A stretch of DNA of 64,000 nt from an uncultured Muribaculaceae bacterium (lineage in GTDB: Bacteria > Bacteroidota > Bacteroidia > Bacteroidales > Muribaculaceae), in contig CANRPJ010000003.1 in the NCBI GenBank assembly GCA_947632485.1, positions 99,858 to 163,857 on the forward strand, written 5' to 3'. Shown here one piece after another: positions 28,526 to 37,741 of the stretch. The notes beneath the pieces were generated by a model that had not been told where the DNA came from, searched no databases, and saw only the letters and a program-made list of their open reading frames with translations. Made by a program: the position numbers and the translations under genes. The first letter of the stretch is position 1; each line of letters begins with the position of its first letter.

Positions 28526-29536
28526 ATGAAGAAAACCTGGGTAATAGCATGCGGCATAATAGTGATTCTTCTCATTGCGGGTTCATTGCTAATGGGTCCG
28601 CTATTCCTGACAGCTAAAACCGCCTCGCTGATCAAGATTCCGAAAAATGCCACCAAAGAGGTGATGAAGGAGCAGCTTACGAGCACTTTCGGCCCCTGGT
28701 ACGCATCGGGAATACTTCGTGCGGCCGATCTGATTGGCACTGACTTCTCTACGCGCCATGGTGCCTACATGATTGAAGAGGGCACAGCTGCCTGGCAAGC
28801 GGCCAGAACGCTGCTGAGGGGCGCACAGACACCCGTGAAGCTCACCTTGACCGGCTCCCGCACCCCGGAAGATCTGGCGCAACAGATAGCATCCAAGCTT
28901 GATTTCCCGGCTGAGGAGCTGCTGAAAGCGATGTCGGACACGACAACTCTCGACCGCTACGGCCTCACCGCAGCGCAGGCGCCGGCATTGTTTCTCAATG
29001 ACACCTACGAGGTGTGGTGGTCGTCTACGCCAGAAGAAGTGATCGCAAAGATGGGTGCGAACTATAACCGGGTGTGGAACGCCGAACGACTGGCGAAAGC
29101 TGAGGCACTGGGACTGACACCTGCCGAGGTGACTACGATAGCCTCGATTGTCGACGAGGAGACTAATGCCAAATCGGAGAAAGGCAAGGTTGGCCGCCTC
29201 TACATAAACCGACTGAAGAAGGGAATGCCCCTCCAGGCAGATCCTACGGTGAGATATGCCGTAGGCAACTTCTCACTGCGGCGTATCACCGGCGCCCACC
29301 TGAAAACCCAGTCGCCCTATAACACCTACCTGCACAACGGATTACCGCCGGGACCTATTCGTACCGTAGGAACCGATACGATCGATGCGGTGCTCGACAG
29401 CAAGCCCTCCGATGACCTTTTCATGTGCGCAAAGGAGGATTTCTCCGGCACTCACAATTTCGCCTCTACCTACGCCGAACACCGCCGCAACGCGGCACGC
29501 TATCAGGCAGCCCTCAATAGCCGCGGAATCCGATAG
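28526..29536 (+). CDS. mltG: endolytic peptidoglycan transglycosylase MltG
   Basis: 336 aa; one N-terminal membrane helix (about 5-27), a LysM-like segment, then the YceG catalytic domain with ASIVDEETN (about 206-213), VGRLYINRL, ADPTVRYAVG and SPYNTYLHNGLPPGPI. It cuts nascent glycan strands at the inner membrane. At the position of the catalytic glutamate in E. coli (SIVEKE, from memory) this protein has Asp-Glu-Glu. The neighbouring Glu may serve, but the substitution is worth noting. Confidence 0.9.
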   Translation: MKKTWVIACGIIVILLIAGSLLMGPLFLTAKTASLIKIPKNATKEVMKEQLTSTFGPWYASGILRAADLIGTDFSTRHGAYMIEEGTAAWQAARTLLRGAQTPVKLTLTGSRTPEDLAQQIASKLDFPAEELLKAMSDTTTLDRYGLTAAQAPALFLNDTYEVWWSSTPEEVIAKMGANYNRVWNAERLAKAEALGLTPAEVTTIASIVDEETNAKSEKGKVGRLYINRLKKGMPLQADPTVRYAVGNFSLRRITGAHLKTQSPYNTYLHNGLPPGPIRTVGTDTIDAVLDSKPSDDLFMCAKEDFSGTHNFASTYAEHRRNAARYQAALNSRGIR

Positions 29537-29559
29537 AACCCTCAGCCCGGGAAAGGCGT

Positions 29560-29567
29560 TATCTTTG
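29560..29567 (+). promoter_or_regulatory. -7 promoter element of the DUF2007 gene
   Basis: TATCTTTG, 16 nt upstream of the ATG at 29584. Confidence 0.55.
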
Positions 29568-29583
29568 AAAAGGAGATTCGATT

Positions 29584-29790
29584 ATGGATACTGTTTTATT
29601 TCGCCAATACTCATCGATGGCCGATGCCTGCATAGCTCAGGGGCGGCTGCGGGCCGCAGGCATACACTGCAGAATCCAGCAAAGCGCCATGAACAGTCTG
29701 CTTGGCGGAGGCATGGTTGACGGCGGGGTGCAGCTCTTCGTAAAGGCCGACCAGCTTGAAGAAGCCTCGAGAGTGCTGGGAAATCAGTAA
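29584..29790 (+). CDS. DUF2007 domain small protein
   Basis: 68 aa. The pattern YSSMADACIAQGRLRAAGIHC, then GGVQLFVKADQLEEASRVL, fits the DUF2007 'putative signal transducing' fold (ferredoxin-like, ~70 aa). No transmembrane segment. Function unknown. It has its own promoter element. Confidence 0.75.
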   Translation: MDTVLFRQYSSMADACIAQGRLRAAGIHCRIQQSAMNSLLGGGMVDGGVQLFVKADQLEEASRVLGNQ

Positions 29791-29831
29791 TGAAAGAGAT
29801 AAGCGACAACCGTAGGAAAGGGAATTTTTAC

Positions 29832-29839
29832 TAATTTTG
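29832..29839 (+). promoter_or_regulatory. -7 promoter element almost on a start codon
   Basis: TAATTTTG ends 7 nt before the ATG at 29847, so the transcript would be leaderless or nearly so. Confidence 0.5.
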
Positions 29840-29846
29840 CCACTCC

Positions 29847-31010
29847 ATGGCGAAAAGATTGTTCCTATGGCTTCTTATGCTCCTGTGGCTTCCTGCCACG
29901 GGTGCTTTTGCGTATTCTGCCGGAAGCATGGAGCCAAATCTGAACGTTGAGGCGAAGATGCCCGGAAAGCTGATTCCCGACAGTCTTGCCACCGATACGA
30001 CAAAGGCCGACATGAACTGGTGGCATCTTCTGAAAAAGGGGAAACTTAACCTTTATGATCCGGCGGTAGAATACCCTAAATTTCTTGGATTCTGTGTCGA
30101 CGTGTACCGCTGGGGTGACAAGGCCTTCAATTCCTACGATACCACCTATGTGAAGCCAACAGGACGACGCTGGAAAGCGATGCTGAGAAGCAGTAATTGG
30201 GTTGACAGTTATGCGATCAATCTCGACCAGAACCACGTGTTCATGCTCTCCAACATCGTGGCCAATTTAGGTTTCTACGTTTCATATATGGCGGTGAGTG
30301 TGGGCTATGAGCTCGATATGACCAATGTGATCGGCAATCAGCCGATGAATCATAAGAAGCTGGACTTCAGTTTCAATTGCGCCCGCTTCTCGATCGATGC
30401 CTATTTCCAGGAAAATACGGGAGGCACATACCTGCGGCGGTTCAATAATTACGACAATGGTCGCTTCTTCAAATATTATCTTGAAAATCTGCGACTTCAG
30501 GCTTACGGTATAGACCTCTACTACTACTTCAACAATCGCCACTACTCTCAGGCTGCCGCCTATAATTTCGGACGCTATCAGGTAAAGAGTTCCGGCTCAC
30601 TGATCACCGGCCTATCACTCTACAGCCAGAACCTCAGTTTCGATTTCAACTCGCTTCCGGAAGATATGAAGAGCCATTTCGGTCTCGATGATCTCGACTT
30701 CAGGTTTCACTACAATGATTATTGCCTCATCGTAGGCTACGGCTACAACTGGGTTTTCGCAAAAAATTGTCTCTTCAATATCTGTGCCCTACCCACCATC
30801 GGCTATAAGCATTGCTTTGAGGACTGCGTAGGAGGCAAACGCGATATATTCTCGGCCAATATCAAGGGAACGATGTCGGTAACCTACGCAAAGGGAGACT
30901 TTTTCGCCGGTCTCGTAGCGAAAATGGACGGTCACGCCTTCTTCGGCCACAACTACTCTCTATTCAATTCGATAGAGAGCGTCACAGCAAGCGTCGGCGT
31001 CCGCTTCTGA
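29847..31010 (+). CDS. DUF4421-like outer-membrane protein
   Basis: 387 aa with a signal peptide (MAKRLFLWLLMLLWLPATGAF, cleavage near residue 24). After a linker come DKAFNSYDTTYVKPTG and WKAMLRSSNWVDSYA, then alternating aromatic strands ending in ASVGVRF, a beta-barrel-type C-terminus. The layout resembles DUF4421 proteins of Bacteroidetes; that assignment is from memory. Likely located in the outer membrane; role unknown. Convergent with pnp. Confidence 0.6.
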   Translation: MAKRLFLWLLMLLWLPATGAFAYSAGSMEPNLNVEAKMPGKLIPDSLATDTTKADMNWWHLLKKGKLNLYDPAVEYPKFLGFCVDVYRWGDKAFNSYDTTYVKPTGRRWKAMLRSSNWVDSYAINLDQNHVFMLSNIVANLGFYVSYMAVSVGYELDMTNVIGNQPMNHKKLDFSFNCARFSIDAYFQENTGGTYLRRFNNYDNGRFFKYYLENLRLQAYGIDLYYYFNNRHYSQAAAYNFGRYQVKSSGSLITGLSLYSQNLSFDFNSLPEDMKSHFGLDDLDFRFHYNDYCLIVGYGYNWVFAKNCLFNICALPTIGYKHCFEDCVGGKRDIFSANIKGTMSVTYAKGDFFAGLVAKMDGHAFFGHNYSLFNSIESVTASVGVRF

Positions 31011-31076
31011 CAACGGCAAAAGTGACTCAAACTGCGGCCCACCCACCCCTTCTTCTACACAACTAATTAATTGATT

Positions 31077-31106
31077 GGCGGGGCGACGCATCCGCATCGC
31101 CCCGCC
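31077..31106. terminator. strong hairpin between convergent genes
   Basis: GGCGGGGCGA and TCGCCCCGCC are perfectly complementary around a 10-nt loop, between the ends of the DUF4421-like gene and pnp. There is no long U-tract on either side, so it may act as a transcript-end stabiliser as much as a terminator. Confidence 0.55.
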
Positions 31107-31136
31107 GGGAGTCTGTATCAGAATAAAGTGGAATTT

Positions 31137-33407
31137 TTACTCCTGATTTTCGCGTGAACGCGGCTTACGAGCCTCAAAGCGGCGTCCGGTGCCTTCGCGG
31201 CGGGGACGGTCACCGTCGCGACGCGGCGCACGGGGAGCACGCTCACGCTCCACATAGCCTTCCGGCTTGGGAAGCAACGCACGACGCGAAAGACGATACT
31301 TGCCCGTCTTCTTATCGACCTCAATCAGTTTCACGGTAATCTTGTCGCCCTCCTTAAGTCCGCTGGCTGCCATGTCGTCGAGGCGCTCCCAGGCGATCTC
31401 GCTGATGTGGAGCAGACCATCGCGTCCGGGCATAAACTCAACGAATGCACCGAAGTCGAGAATCGAGCGCACGGTGCCTTCGTAGGTCTCTCCCTCTTCG
31501 GGAATTGCCACGATAGCCTTGATCTTGGCCAGAGCAGCGTCGATACCGCTCTTATCTTTAGAAGCGATCTCTACGCGTCCTACTCCGGTCTCCTCGTCTT
31601 CATCGATCGAGATGGTTGTGCCGGTTTCTTCCTGAATACCCTGGATTACCTTGCCCTGAGGACCGATTACGGCGCCGATCATCTCCTTCGGAATCTCAAT
31701 CGTAGTGATACGCGGCACGTGTGGCTTATAGTCCTCACGAGCCTCAGGAATCGTCTGTTCGATGATATTGAGGATGTGGAGGCGTCCCTGACGGGCCTGC
31801 TCCAGTGCCTTCTCAAGAATCTCGTAGCTGAGGCCGTCACACTTAATGTCCATCTGAGTGGCTGTAATGCCCTCGCGAGTACCGGTCACCTTGAAGTCCA
31901 TATCGCCGAGATGATCCTCATCGCCGAGGATATCGGAGAGCACGGCATACTTCACATTACCGGTATCCGAGATAAGACCCATTGCCACACCGGCTACGGG
32001 GCGCTTCATCTTCACACCGGCATCGAGCAGCGAAAGAGTACCTCCGCATACGGTAGCCATCGAAGAGGAGCCGTTGCTCTCCAGAATATCGGATACGATA
32101 CGGCAGGTGTAGGGGAAATTATCAGGGAACATTCTCTTCAGAGCGCGGTGGGCAAGATTGCCATGGCCTACTTCACGACGGCCTACTCCGCGCTGAGGAC
32201 GAGCCTCGCCGGTGGAGAAGGGAGGGAAATTATAGTGGAGCAGGAAGCGCTCTTTGCTCTGGTTAAGCACATCGTCTACGATCTTCTCGTCAGCGGTGGT
32301 TCCGAGAGTGGTGGTCACCAGAGCCTGAGTCTCACCGCGGGTGAACACAGCTGCTCCGTGAGGACCCGGAAGATAGTCAACCTCACACCAGATCGGGCGG
32401 ATTTCGGTAGTCTTACGGCCATCGAGACGCACTCCTTCATCGAGCACACAGCGGCGCATAGCCTCCTTCTCAACATCATGGTAGTAGCGCTTAACCATCG
32501 CCACGCGCTGATCCTCAGTATATTTCTCAAGCTGCTCCTCGGTCATCGGCGGAAGCTGCTCGATATATTCATCGCATATAGCCTTGAAGCTTTCAGCACG
32601 CCAGTGCTTGTCGGCGTTGCCCTGACGAGCTATCGCATAAGCCTTGTCATAGCACTTAGCCTTCACGTCGGCACGAAGCTCATCGTCGTTGATCTCATGG
32701 TTATATTCGCGCTTGGTCTCCTTGCCGGCTTCCTTCATGAGCTCTATCTGAGCCAGACAGTGCTTCTTGATTTCAGCGTGAGCCACCTTCAGGGCCTCCA
32801 GAAGGTCAGCCTCGCTCACCTCGTTCATTTCGCCCTCCACCATCATGATGTTATCATAGGTGGCGCCTACCATCAGCTCGATGTCGGCACGGTCAATCTG
32901 ATCGAAAGTCGGGTTGATCACCCATTCGCCGTCGACGCGCGCAACGCGCACCTCGGAAATAGGACCGTTGAACGGCACGTCGCTACAAGCCAGAGCAGCT
33001 GAAGCCGCGATACCGGCCAGAGCATCAGGAGCATCGTTTTCGTCGGCGGAATAAAGGGTAACGTTTACGAAAGTCTCAGCGTGGTAGTTATCAGGGAAAA
33101 GCGGACGGAGCACGCGATCCACCAGACGCGAGGTCAGGATCTCATAGTCGCTTGCGCGTCCCTCTCTCTTGAGGAAGCCGCCGGGATAGCGGCCGATAGA
33201 TGCATATTTCTCTTTATACTCCACGGTGAGGGGCATGAAATCGACACCCTCGTTGGCATCTTTCGCGGAGCATACTGTGGCGAGGAGCATGGTATTGCCC
33301 ATACGCACCTCAACCGCACCATCGGCCTGCTTTGCGAGCTTGCCGGTCTCGATAGTAATCGTGCGGCCGTCGCCCAGCTCGATGGTTTTCTTCACTGGTT
33401 TCAACAT
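31137..33407 (-). CDS. pnp: polyribonucleotide nucleotidyltransferase
   Basis: 756-aa 3'-5' phosphorolytic exoribonuclease. Two RNase PH domains (about 5-230 and 330-550) flank a helical domain. They are followed by a KH domain ([15 protein letters not shown], about 580-610) and an S1 domain ([20 protein letters not shown], about 640-705). The tail of about 40 residues is rich in Arg and Pro, more than in E. coli PNPase. It is a single gene with its own -7 box; no rpsO neighbour is seen. Confidence 0.98.
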   Translation of the reverse strand: MLKPVKKTIELGDGRTITIETGKLAKQADGAVEVRMGNTMLLATVCSAKDANEGVDFMPLTVEYKEKYASIGRYPGGFLKREGRASDYEILTSRLVDRVLRPLFPDNYHAETFVNVTLYSADENDAPDALAGIAASAALACSDVPFNGPISEVRVARVDGEWVINPTFDQIDRADIELMVGATYDNIMMVEGEMNEVSEADLLEALKVAHAEIKKHCLAQIELMKEAGKETKREYNHEINDDELRADVKAKCYDKAYAIARQGNADKHWRAESFKAICDEYIEQLPPMTEEQLEKYTEDQRVAMVKRYYHDVEKEAMRRCVLDEGVRLDGRKTTEIRPIWCEVDYLPGPHGAAVFTRGETQALVTTTLGTTADEKIVDDVLNQSKERFLLHYNFPPFSTGEARPQRGVGRREVGHGNLAHRALKRMFPDNFPYTCRIVSDILESNGSSSMATVCGGTLSLLDAGVKMKRPVAGVAMGLISDTGNVKYAVLSDILGDEDHLGDMDFKVTGTREGITATQMDIKCDGLSYEILEKALEQARQGRLHILNIIEQTIPEAREDYKPHVPRITTIEIPKEMIGAVIGPQGKVIQGIQEETGTTISIDEDEETGVGRVEIASKDKSGIDAALAKIKAIVAIPEEGETYEGTVRSILDFGAFVEFMPGRDGLLHISEIAWERLDDMAASGLKEGDKITVKLIEVDKKTGKYRLSRRALLPKPEGYVERERAPRAPRRDGDRPRREGTGRRFEARKPRSRENQE

Positions 33408-33447
33408 AAAACTTGCTTTCTAAATATCTTCTACTCGTAAAATCGTG

Positions 33448-33455
33448 CAAAGTTA
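33448..33455 (-). promoter_or_regulatory. -7 promoter element of pnp
   Basis: Minus-strand TAACTTTG, 40 nt upstream of the pnp ATG at 33407. Confidence 0.6.
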
Positions 33456-33511
33456 CGAATTTTGCCCCACATAAGCGCCTTAACAAACGCTAAAAATACC
33501 CCTCGAGCAAC

Positions 33512-33544
33512 AAAAAAAGACGGGTTGCTGGCCCGTCCTTTTTT
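33512..33544 (-). terminator. rho-independent terminator after BI-1 gene
   Basis: GACGGG/CCCGTC stem with a 7-nt loop, flanked by A7 on one side and T6 on the other, so it can work in both directions. It lies 20 bp downstream of the BI-1 family stop codon and upstream of the pnp promoter. Confidence 0.8.
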
Positions 33545-33564
33545 CTTTTGTCTGCTATCCGGAA

Positions 33565-34284
33565 TCAGTCTCTTCCGCCGCCGAATATGCGGAGAAGGAA
33601 GAGGAAGAGGTTGATGAAATCGAGATAGAGGTTGAGCGCTCCCATCGTAGCGAGCTTGTCGGCAAGCTGCGGTTCGAGATTAGCCGCGGCAAGACGCTTC
33701 ACCTGTTGGGTATCCCATGCGGTCAGACCGATGAAAATCAGCACGCCTACTATCGAGATCACCCATTCCAGAGCGCTGCTCTTCACGAAGAGATTCACCA
33801 GCACCACTATAATCAGGCCAAACAGAGCCATCATCAGATAGGTGCCCATCTTCGAGAGGTCTGACTTGGTGAAATAGCCGTAGACGCTCATGCAGCCGAA
33901 TACTCCGGCGGTAATGAAGAAGGTATATACGATCGTGCCGAGCTTATAGACTATGAAGATCGGGGCGAGCCACACACCCATCAGCGCTGAGAATACGCAG
34001 AAGAGAAGCAGGCACGCGGCGGTCGACATCTTCATCATGCGGGCCGGAAGAACCCAGGCCATTACGAACATGGCGATCAGGATACCCCAGAACACGATTG
34101 TATTGCCGAAGATAAACTGCAATGCAGCAGGTGAAGAAGCCACACCCAGCGCACAGAAAGCTGAGATCAGGAGACCTACGAACATTCGCACATACACGCG
34201 ACGGAGCACAGCATTGGTCTGCTCAATCACGGCGCTGCTGCCGTAGTAGGGCGGCGGAGTGGTACGAGGAGTGTTGTAATCCAT
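33565..34284 (-). CDS. Bax inhibitor-1/YccA family membrane protein
   Basis: 239 aa with seven hydrophobic helices (about 35-230), a Pro/Tyr-rich cytosolic N-terminus (NTPRTTPPPYYG), and the family motif around IGLTAWDTQQVKRLA near the sixth helix. The C-terminus ends ALNLYLDFINLFLFLLRIFG as in TMBIM/YccA proteins. Proposed roles include ion leak and protease modulation; not resolvable here. Confidence 0.92.
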   Translation of the reverse strand: MDYNTPRTTPPPYYGSSAVIEQTNAVLRRVYVRMFVGLLISAFCALGVASSPAALQFIFGNTIVFWGILIAMFVMAWVLPARMMKMSTAACLLLFCVFSALMGVWLAPIFIVYKLGTIVYTFFITAGVFGCMSVYGYFTKSDLSKMGTYLMMALFGLIIVVLVNLFVKSSALEWVISIVGVLIFIGLTAWDTQQVKRLAAANLEPQLADKLATMGALNLYLDFINLFLFLLRIFGGGRD

Positions 34285-34365
34285 AATTTTATTAGATTTT
34301 GATTTGTTTCTGAATTGCGTTCCGTTTCTTATATAGACAATGAAACTACCGCTTTGGTTTATTCT

Positions 34366-36150
34366 CTACATTCGCTCAGGCATCTCCATTCCGAGAAGCC
34401 CTGCGGCTGCCCGGAGTGTGCGAGCCGCCGTGGCCGAGATCAGGAGGCGCAGGTTGCGCACCTCCGGATTCTCTTCGCGCAGAATCGGATAGTCGTGGTA
34501 AAACTGATTATATTCCTTCGCCAGATCATAGCAATAGTTGGCTACCAGCGCCGGGGAATAAGATCTTCCGGCCTCGGCCACGATCTGCGGGAAATCGGCA
34601 ATCTTGCGGATCACTGCCGTCTCCTTTGCGTTGGGCACAGCGCGTCCCGCCGCTTCGCGATCTATCTCGCCGGCCTTGCGCATCACGCTGCGGATGCGGG
34701 CATACGTATACTGCAGGAAGGGTCCCGTATTACCATTGAAATCGATGCTCTCCTTCGGATTAAACATCATATTCTTTTTCGGATCCACCTTCAGCAGGAA
34801 ATACTTGAGCGCTCCGAGCCCTACCATGCGGGCTATCTCCCTGGCTTCCTCCGGCTCCATGTCGGGGAATCGCTCAGCGGCAGCCTCCGAAGCCTGAGCT
34901 ATCATCTCGTCCATCAGGTCGTCGGCATCTACCACCGTGCCCTCGCGGCTCTTCATCTTGCCCTCGGGCAGCTCTACCATACCGTAGGAGAAATGAACCA
35001 GTTCCTTGCCCCACTTGAAACCGAGGCGGTCAAGCAGAATCGACAGCACCTGGAAATGATAATTCTGCTCATTGCCCACTACATAGACCATCTTGTCGAT
35101 CGGATAGTCCTGATAGCGGAGCTTGGCGGTGCCTATATCCTGAGTCATATACACCGAGGTGCCGTCGCTGCGAAGCAACAGTTTATGATCGAGACCTTCC
35201 GGGGTGAGATCGGCCCACACCGAGCCATCTTCTTTCCTATACATCTTCCCCTCTTCCAGCCCTTTGAGCACCAGATCCTTACCCTCCAGATAAGTATTGC
35301 TCTCATAATAAATCTTATCGAAGCCTACTCCCATTCGGCGGTAAGTCTCATCAAAACCCGCATAAACCCAGTCGTTCATGCGCTTCCAGAGGGCGCGCAC
35401 CTCAGGATCGCCCGCCTCCCAGCGGCGCAGCATCTCGCGCGCCTCCGCCATAAGAGGTGACTTCGCCTCAGCCTCCTCCTTAGTCAGGCCTTCTTTCTCC
35501 ATAAGCTCCTTCACCTCAGCCCGGAAGTGCTTATCAAAAGCCACATAGAAATCGCCGATCAAATGATCGCCTTTCTTACCGGTGCTCTCCGGAGTGGCTC
35601 CCTCGCCCCATTTCTGCCAGGCAAGCATCGACTTGCAGATGTGGATACCACGGTCGTTCACGATATTGGTCTTCACAACCTTAAGACCATTGGCATCAAG
35701 AATGCGGCATAGCGACGACCCGAGAAGATTATTGCGCACGTGGCCAAGATGCAGAGGCTTGTTGGTGTTAGGCGAGCTATACTCCACCATCACCAACGGG
35801 CTCTCCTCAGTAGCCTTCCTGATGCCGAACGACTCATCGGCGTCGATAGCAAGCAACCTCTTGGTCCATACCGCCGGATCTATACTGAGATTCAAAAAGC
35901 CTTTCACCACATTGTAGGCGGCCACCTCATCAAGATTCTCCTTAAGCCAACTGCCAATCTCCTCAGCTGTAGCCTCCGGCGCCTTGCGGGAAGCCTTAAG
36001 GAAAGGAAACACCACTACCGTGAGGTCTCCTTCGAAATCCTTACGGGTAGCCTGCGGAGTCGTGGTCTGCGGAGCCGCGTCGAGTCCGTATAAGGCTTTT
36101 ACCGCCTCGGCCACCCCCTGCTGTATCGTATGTTCAATGCTCATGTGCAA
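34366..36150 (-). CDS. argS: arginyl-tRNA synthetase
   Basis: 594-aa class I synthetase. Arg-specific N-terminal domain (about 5-90), HIGH-type motif HLGH (134-137), and a KMSKS-like region within EGKMKSREG. The C-terminal DALR anticodon-binding domain has GPFLQYTYARIRSVMRK and ends LLGMEMPERM. Length is normal. Start may be the first ATG or MSIEHT two codons later. Confidence 0.98.
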   Translation of the reverse strand: MHMSIEHTIQQGVAEAVKALYGLDAAPQTTTPQATRKDFEGDLTVVVFPFLKASRKAPEATAEEIGSWLKENLDEVAAYNVVKGFLNLSIDPAVWTKRLLAIDADESFGIRKATEESPLVMVEYSSPNTNKPLHLGHVRNNLLGSSLCRILDANGLKVVKTNIVNDRGIHICKSMLAWQKWGEGATPESTGKKGDHLIGDFYVAFDKHFRAEVKELMEKEGLTKEEAEAKSPLMAEAREMLRRWEAGDPEVRALWKRMNDWVYAGFDETYRRMGVGFDKIYYESNTYLEGKDLVLKGLEEGKMYRKEDGSVWADLTPEGLDHKLLLRSDGTSVYMTQDIGTAKLRYQDYPIDKMVYVVGNEQNYHFQVLSILLDRLGFKWGKELVHFSYGMVELPEGKMKSREGTVVDADDLMDEMIAQASEAAAERFPDMEPEEAREIARMVGLGALKYFLLKVDPKKNMMFNPKESIDFNGNTGPFLQYTYARIRSVMRKAGEIDREAAGRAVPNAKETAVIRKIADFPQIVAEAGRSYSPALVANYCYDLAKEYNQFYHDYPILREENPEVRNLRLLISATAARTLRAAAGLLGMEMPERM

Positions 36151-36177
36151 AAGTTTGAAATCATGTGAAAAGAGCTA

Positions 36178-36185
36178 CAAAGTTA
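36178..36185 (-). promoter_or_regulatory. -7 promoter element of argS
   Basis: Minus-strand TAACTTTG, 27 nt upstream of the argS ATG at 36150. Confidence 0.6.
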
Positions 36186-36211
36186 CAATATTTCCATGGA
36201 TTCCCATATAG

Positions 36212-36382
36212 GTCGCAGCCAATCTCACCAATAGCATTACCGCACCGGAGCTTATCACTGCAATATCCCACGTTCTTTCGCTCAATCTCGCCCGGTTCAA
36301 CGTTGGCATCGGTCATGGTCAGAACCGCGAATGGGAAATCGGACGCAAAACCCAGTATGATGATCTTGACACCAGAATGTAA
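36212..36382 (+). pseudogene. possible C-terminal gene remnant
   Basis: A plus-strand frame opens after a TAG at 36209 and reads 56 residues, including SITAPELITAISHVLSLNLA and ending QYDDLDTRM, before a TAA at 36380. It has no start codon or promoter and its composition looks protein-like. I cannot name the parent gene. It lies at the argS-proximal edge of the RHS debris. Confidence 0.3.
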
Positions 36383-36440
36383 GGAAGCAAAATCTCAATG
36401 CGATAGTTTTATAGAATACTCTATACTACAGGGGTTGGAA

Positions 36441-36578
36441 TCAACTAAAGCAGTATCGACAATCTTTAACGAAGCTGTCGTCCACTGAAAACAGACGATT
36501 CTCCTCGTCCCAGATGAGCTTGCGCTCACCGACACTGTTGTCCTTATGCCCATCGTTCATCATACGGCTCGTGTTTAC
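36441..36578 (-). pseudogene. RHS-repeat fragment (second copy)
   Basis: Minus-strand frame reading VNTSRMMNDGHKDNSVGER, then KLIWDEENRLFSVDD, then a TGA after 45 codons. The first 35 codons belong to a 105-bp segment (36478-36582) that matches 37984-38088 at 101 of 105 positions. The motif is the RHS core of Bacteroidetes polymorphic toxins just before the variable tip. No upstream RHS body is present, so it is debris or a recombination donor. Confidence 0.7.
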
Positions 36579-36582
36579 ATAT
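36478..36582. repeat. 105-bp RHS direct repeat, copy 2
   Basis: Direct repeat partner of 37984-38088 with four mismatches, same orientation, 1.4 kb apart. Such repeats at the core/tip junction are the usual recombination points for swapping RHS tips. Confidence 0.85.
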
Positions 36583-37240
36583 TGTCTAGATATTTGAGGG
36601 TTCGCCAAAATGACTCCTTCGTCTCCTTTCTGAAATCCTCACATTTAACAATTTTTGAATAGGCATCTCTGAGAAGAGGATATTTAGGATTGTTTGACAA
36701 TCTTGCTGAAATTAAACCTATAAAACAATGAGTATCTAATCCAGAACAATTTGGATTATATTTTTGAATAGGCAAACTATTATATAGGTTATCTAAAGAT
36801 TCAATTGTAGATATTTTTGTGATATAGTTCATTGCTAATTCACATAAATTGCCCATTGTTTCTCGAAAGCGATTAATCCATTCTTCTCCATCTAATAGAA
36901 TAAATCTATCCTCAGAAGAAACTTGCATCTTCCATTTAAGATCCGGATTCCAACCATTGTTATTTATTGCTTTTAAAACAAATAAATTTATAAAAGCAGA
37001 ATGGTTTAGATTGAAACCACATAGAGAACAGATTTCATGTATTTCTTTAAAGTCTATGCTCACCCATGGGAAAAGATTAATTTCAAACCCCCATGTATTG
37101 TAAGTGAAATAAATTGAAGTTAAGGGGTTTCGCTCCTTAGACGAAAGAGCGAAACCACCTTTGCTGACTTTAAAGCCATACTCTTCTGCAAACGGTGTCA
37201 ATTCCGTTAAAACAGTTTGTTTGACTTCACGGATTTTCAT
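36575..37240 (-). CDS. hypothetical protein, possible immunity protein
   Basis: 221 aa, AT-rich compared with its neighbours. Starts MKIREVKQTVLTELTPFAEE; contains KVSKGGFALSSKERN and an aromatic FTYNTWGFEINLFPW. No signal peptide or membrane helix. Its stop codon (DNM*) lies in the first bases of an RHS copy, so the true C-terminus may have been replaced by recombination. Position in an RHS tip island suggests an immunity protein, but I recognise no family with certainty (DUF4304-like is only a guess). Confidence 0.6.
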   Translation of the reverse strand: MKIREVKQTVLTELTPFAEEYGFKVSKGGFALSSKERNPLTSIYFTYNTWGFEINLFPWVSIDFKEIHEICSLCGFNLNHSAFINLFVLKAINNNGWNPDLKWKMQVSSEDRFILLDGEEWINRFRETMGNLCELAMNYITKISTIESLDNLYNSLPIQKYNPNCSGLDTHCFIGLISARLSNNPKYPLLRDAYSKIVKCEDFRKETKESFWRTLKYLDNM

Positions 37241-37349
37241 TGAATTTTACTTTATTGTTACCTCTACTTTAGAGACTGTAGTATTACAATATGGTGGTCT
37301 CCACTTCTACATGCCTATAATATATTTTCTGAATGACTGATTCAATTAT

Positions 37350-37377
37350 GAAAAAAGGAGACTGCATTTACAGCCTC
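37350..37377 (-). terminator. terminator after the small membrane gene
   Basis: On the minus strand, GAGGCTG and CAGTCTC pair (one G-U) around a 6-nt loop, followed by a stretch of T. It lies just past the stop at 37385. Confidence 0.6.
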
Positions 37378-37384
37378 ACTTTTA

Positions 37385-37741
37385 TTAGATATATCCTCTT
37401 GTCATCAATTTGTAGATCATGGTTACAATAACCTCTACACCTATAATGACAAAATTCAGCGCCAATGATATCCAAATTCTTTTACATGTGATCATAACAT
37501 TCAATATAAATCTTTTAATGACAGCATATAACAACATCATTAAGGTCATTACAACAGATGTTACAAAAAACGAAAAACATCCTCTAATGAAAATGATTCG
37601 AGAAGGGTCGCTATGGTATATTTCAATGATATCGTCTTTACTTCCTAACGAAAAGTAGGACAGAAAAACAATTATCGGAAATTCGATCAAAGCAAATGCT
37701 ACAGTTGTTATCCAACTATTATTTTTTAGTGCCGTTTTCAT
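37385..37741 (-). CDS. three-helix membrane protein, probable RHS immunity protein
   Basis: 118 aa from ATG 37741 (MKTALKNNSWITTVAF). The ORF-track version starting at 38041 fuses this to an out-of-frame reading of the RHS tip and is rejected. Three transmembrane segments (about 9-30, 49-75, 88-112), with a charged loop between the first two. It overlaps the 3' end of the RHS tip ORF by 23 bp, the coupling typical of toxin-immunity pairs. Family not recognised. Inference: it protects the inner membrane against the tip encoded upstream. Confidence 0.6.
   Translation of the reverse strand: MKTALKNNSWITTVAFALIEFPIIVFLSYFSLGSKDDIIEIYHSDPSRIIFIRGCFSFFVTSVVMTLMMLLYAVIKRFILNVMITCKRIWISLALNFVIIGVEVIVTMIYKLMTRGYI

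Noticed and set aside
31407-33002. 531-aa plus-strand ORF
   Set aside because: Antisense shadow of pnp; the pnp frame has full domain support.
34315-35460. 381-aa plus-strand ORF
   Set aside because: Antisense shadow of argS.
36165-36488. 107-aa plus-strand ORF
   Set aside because: Spans the argS promoter and RHS debris; another frame (36212-36382) looks more protein-like.
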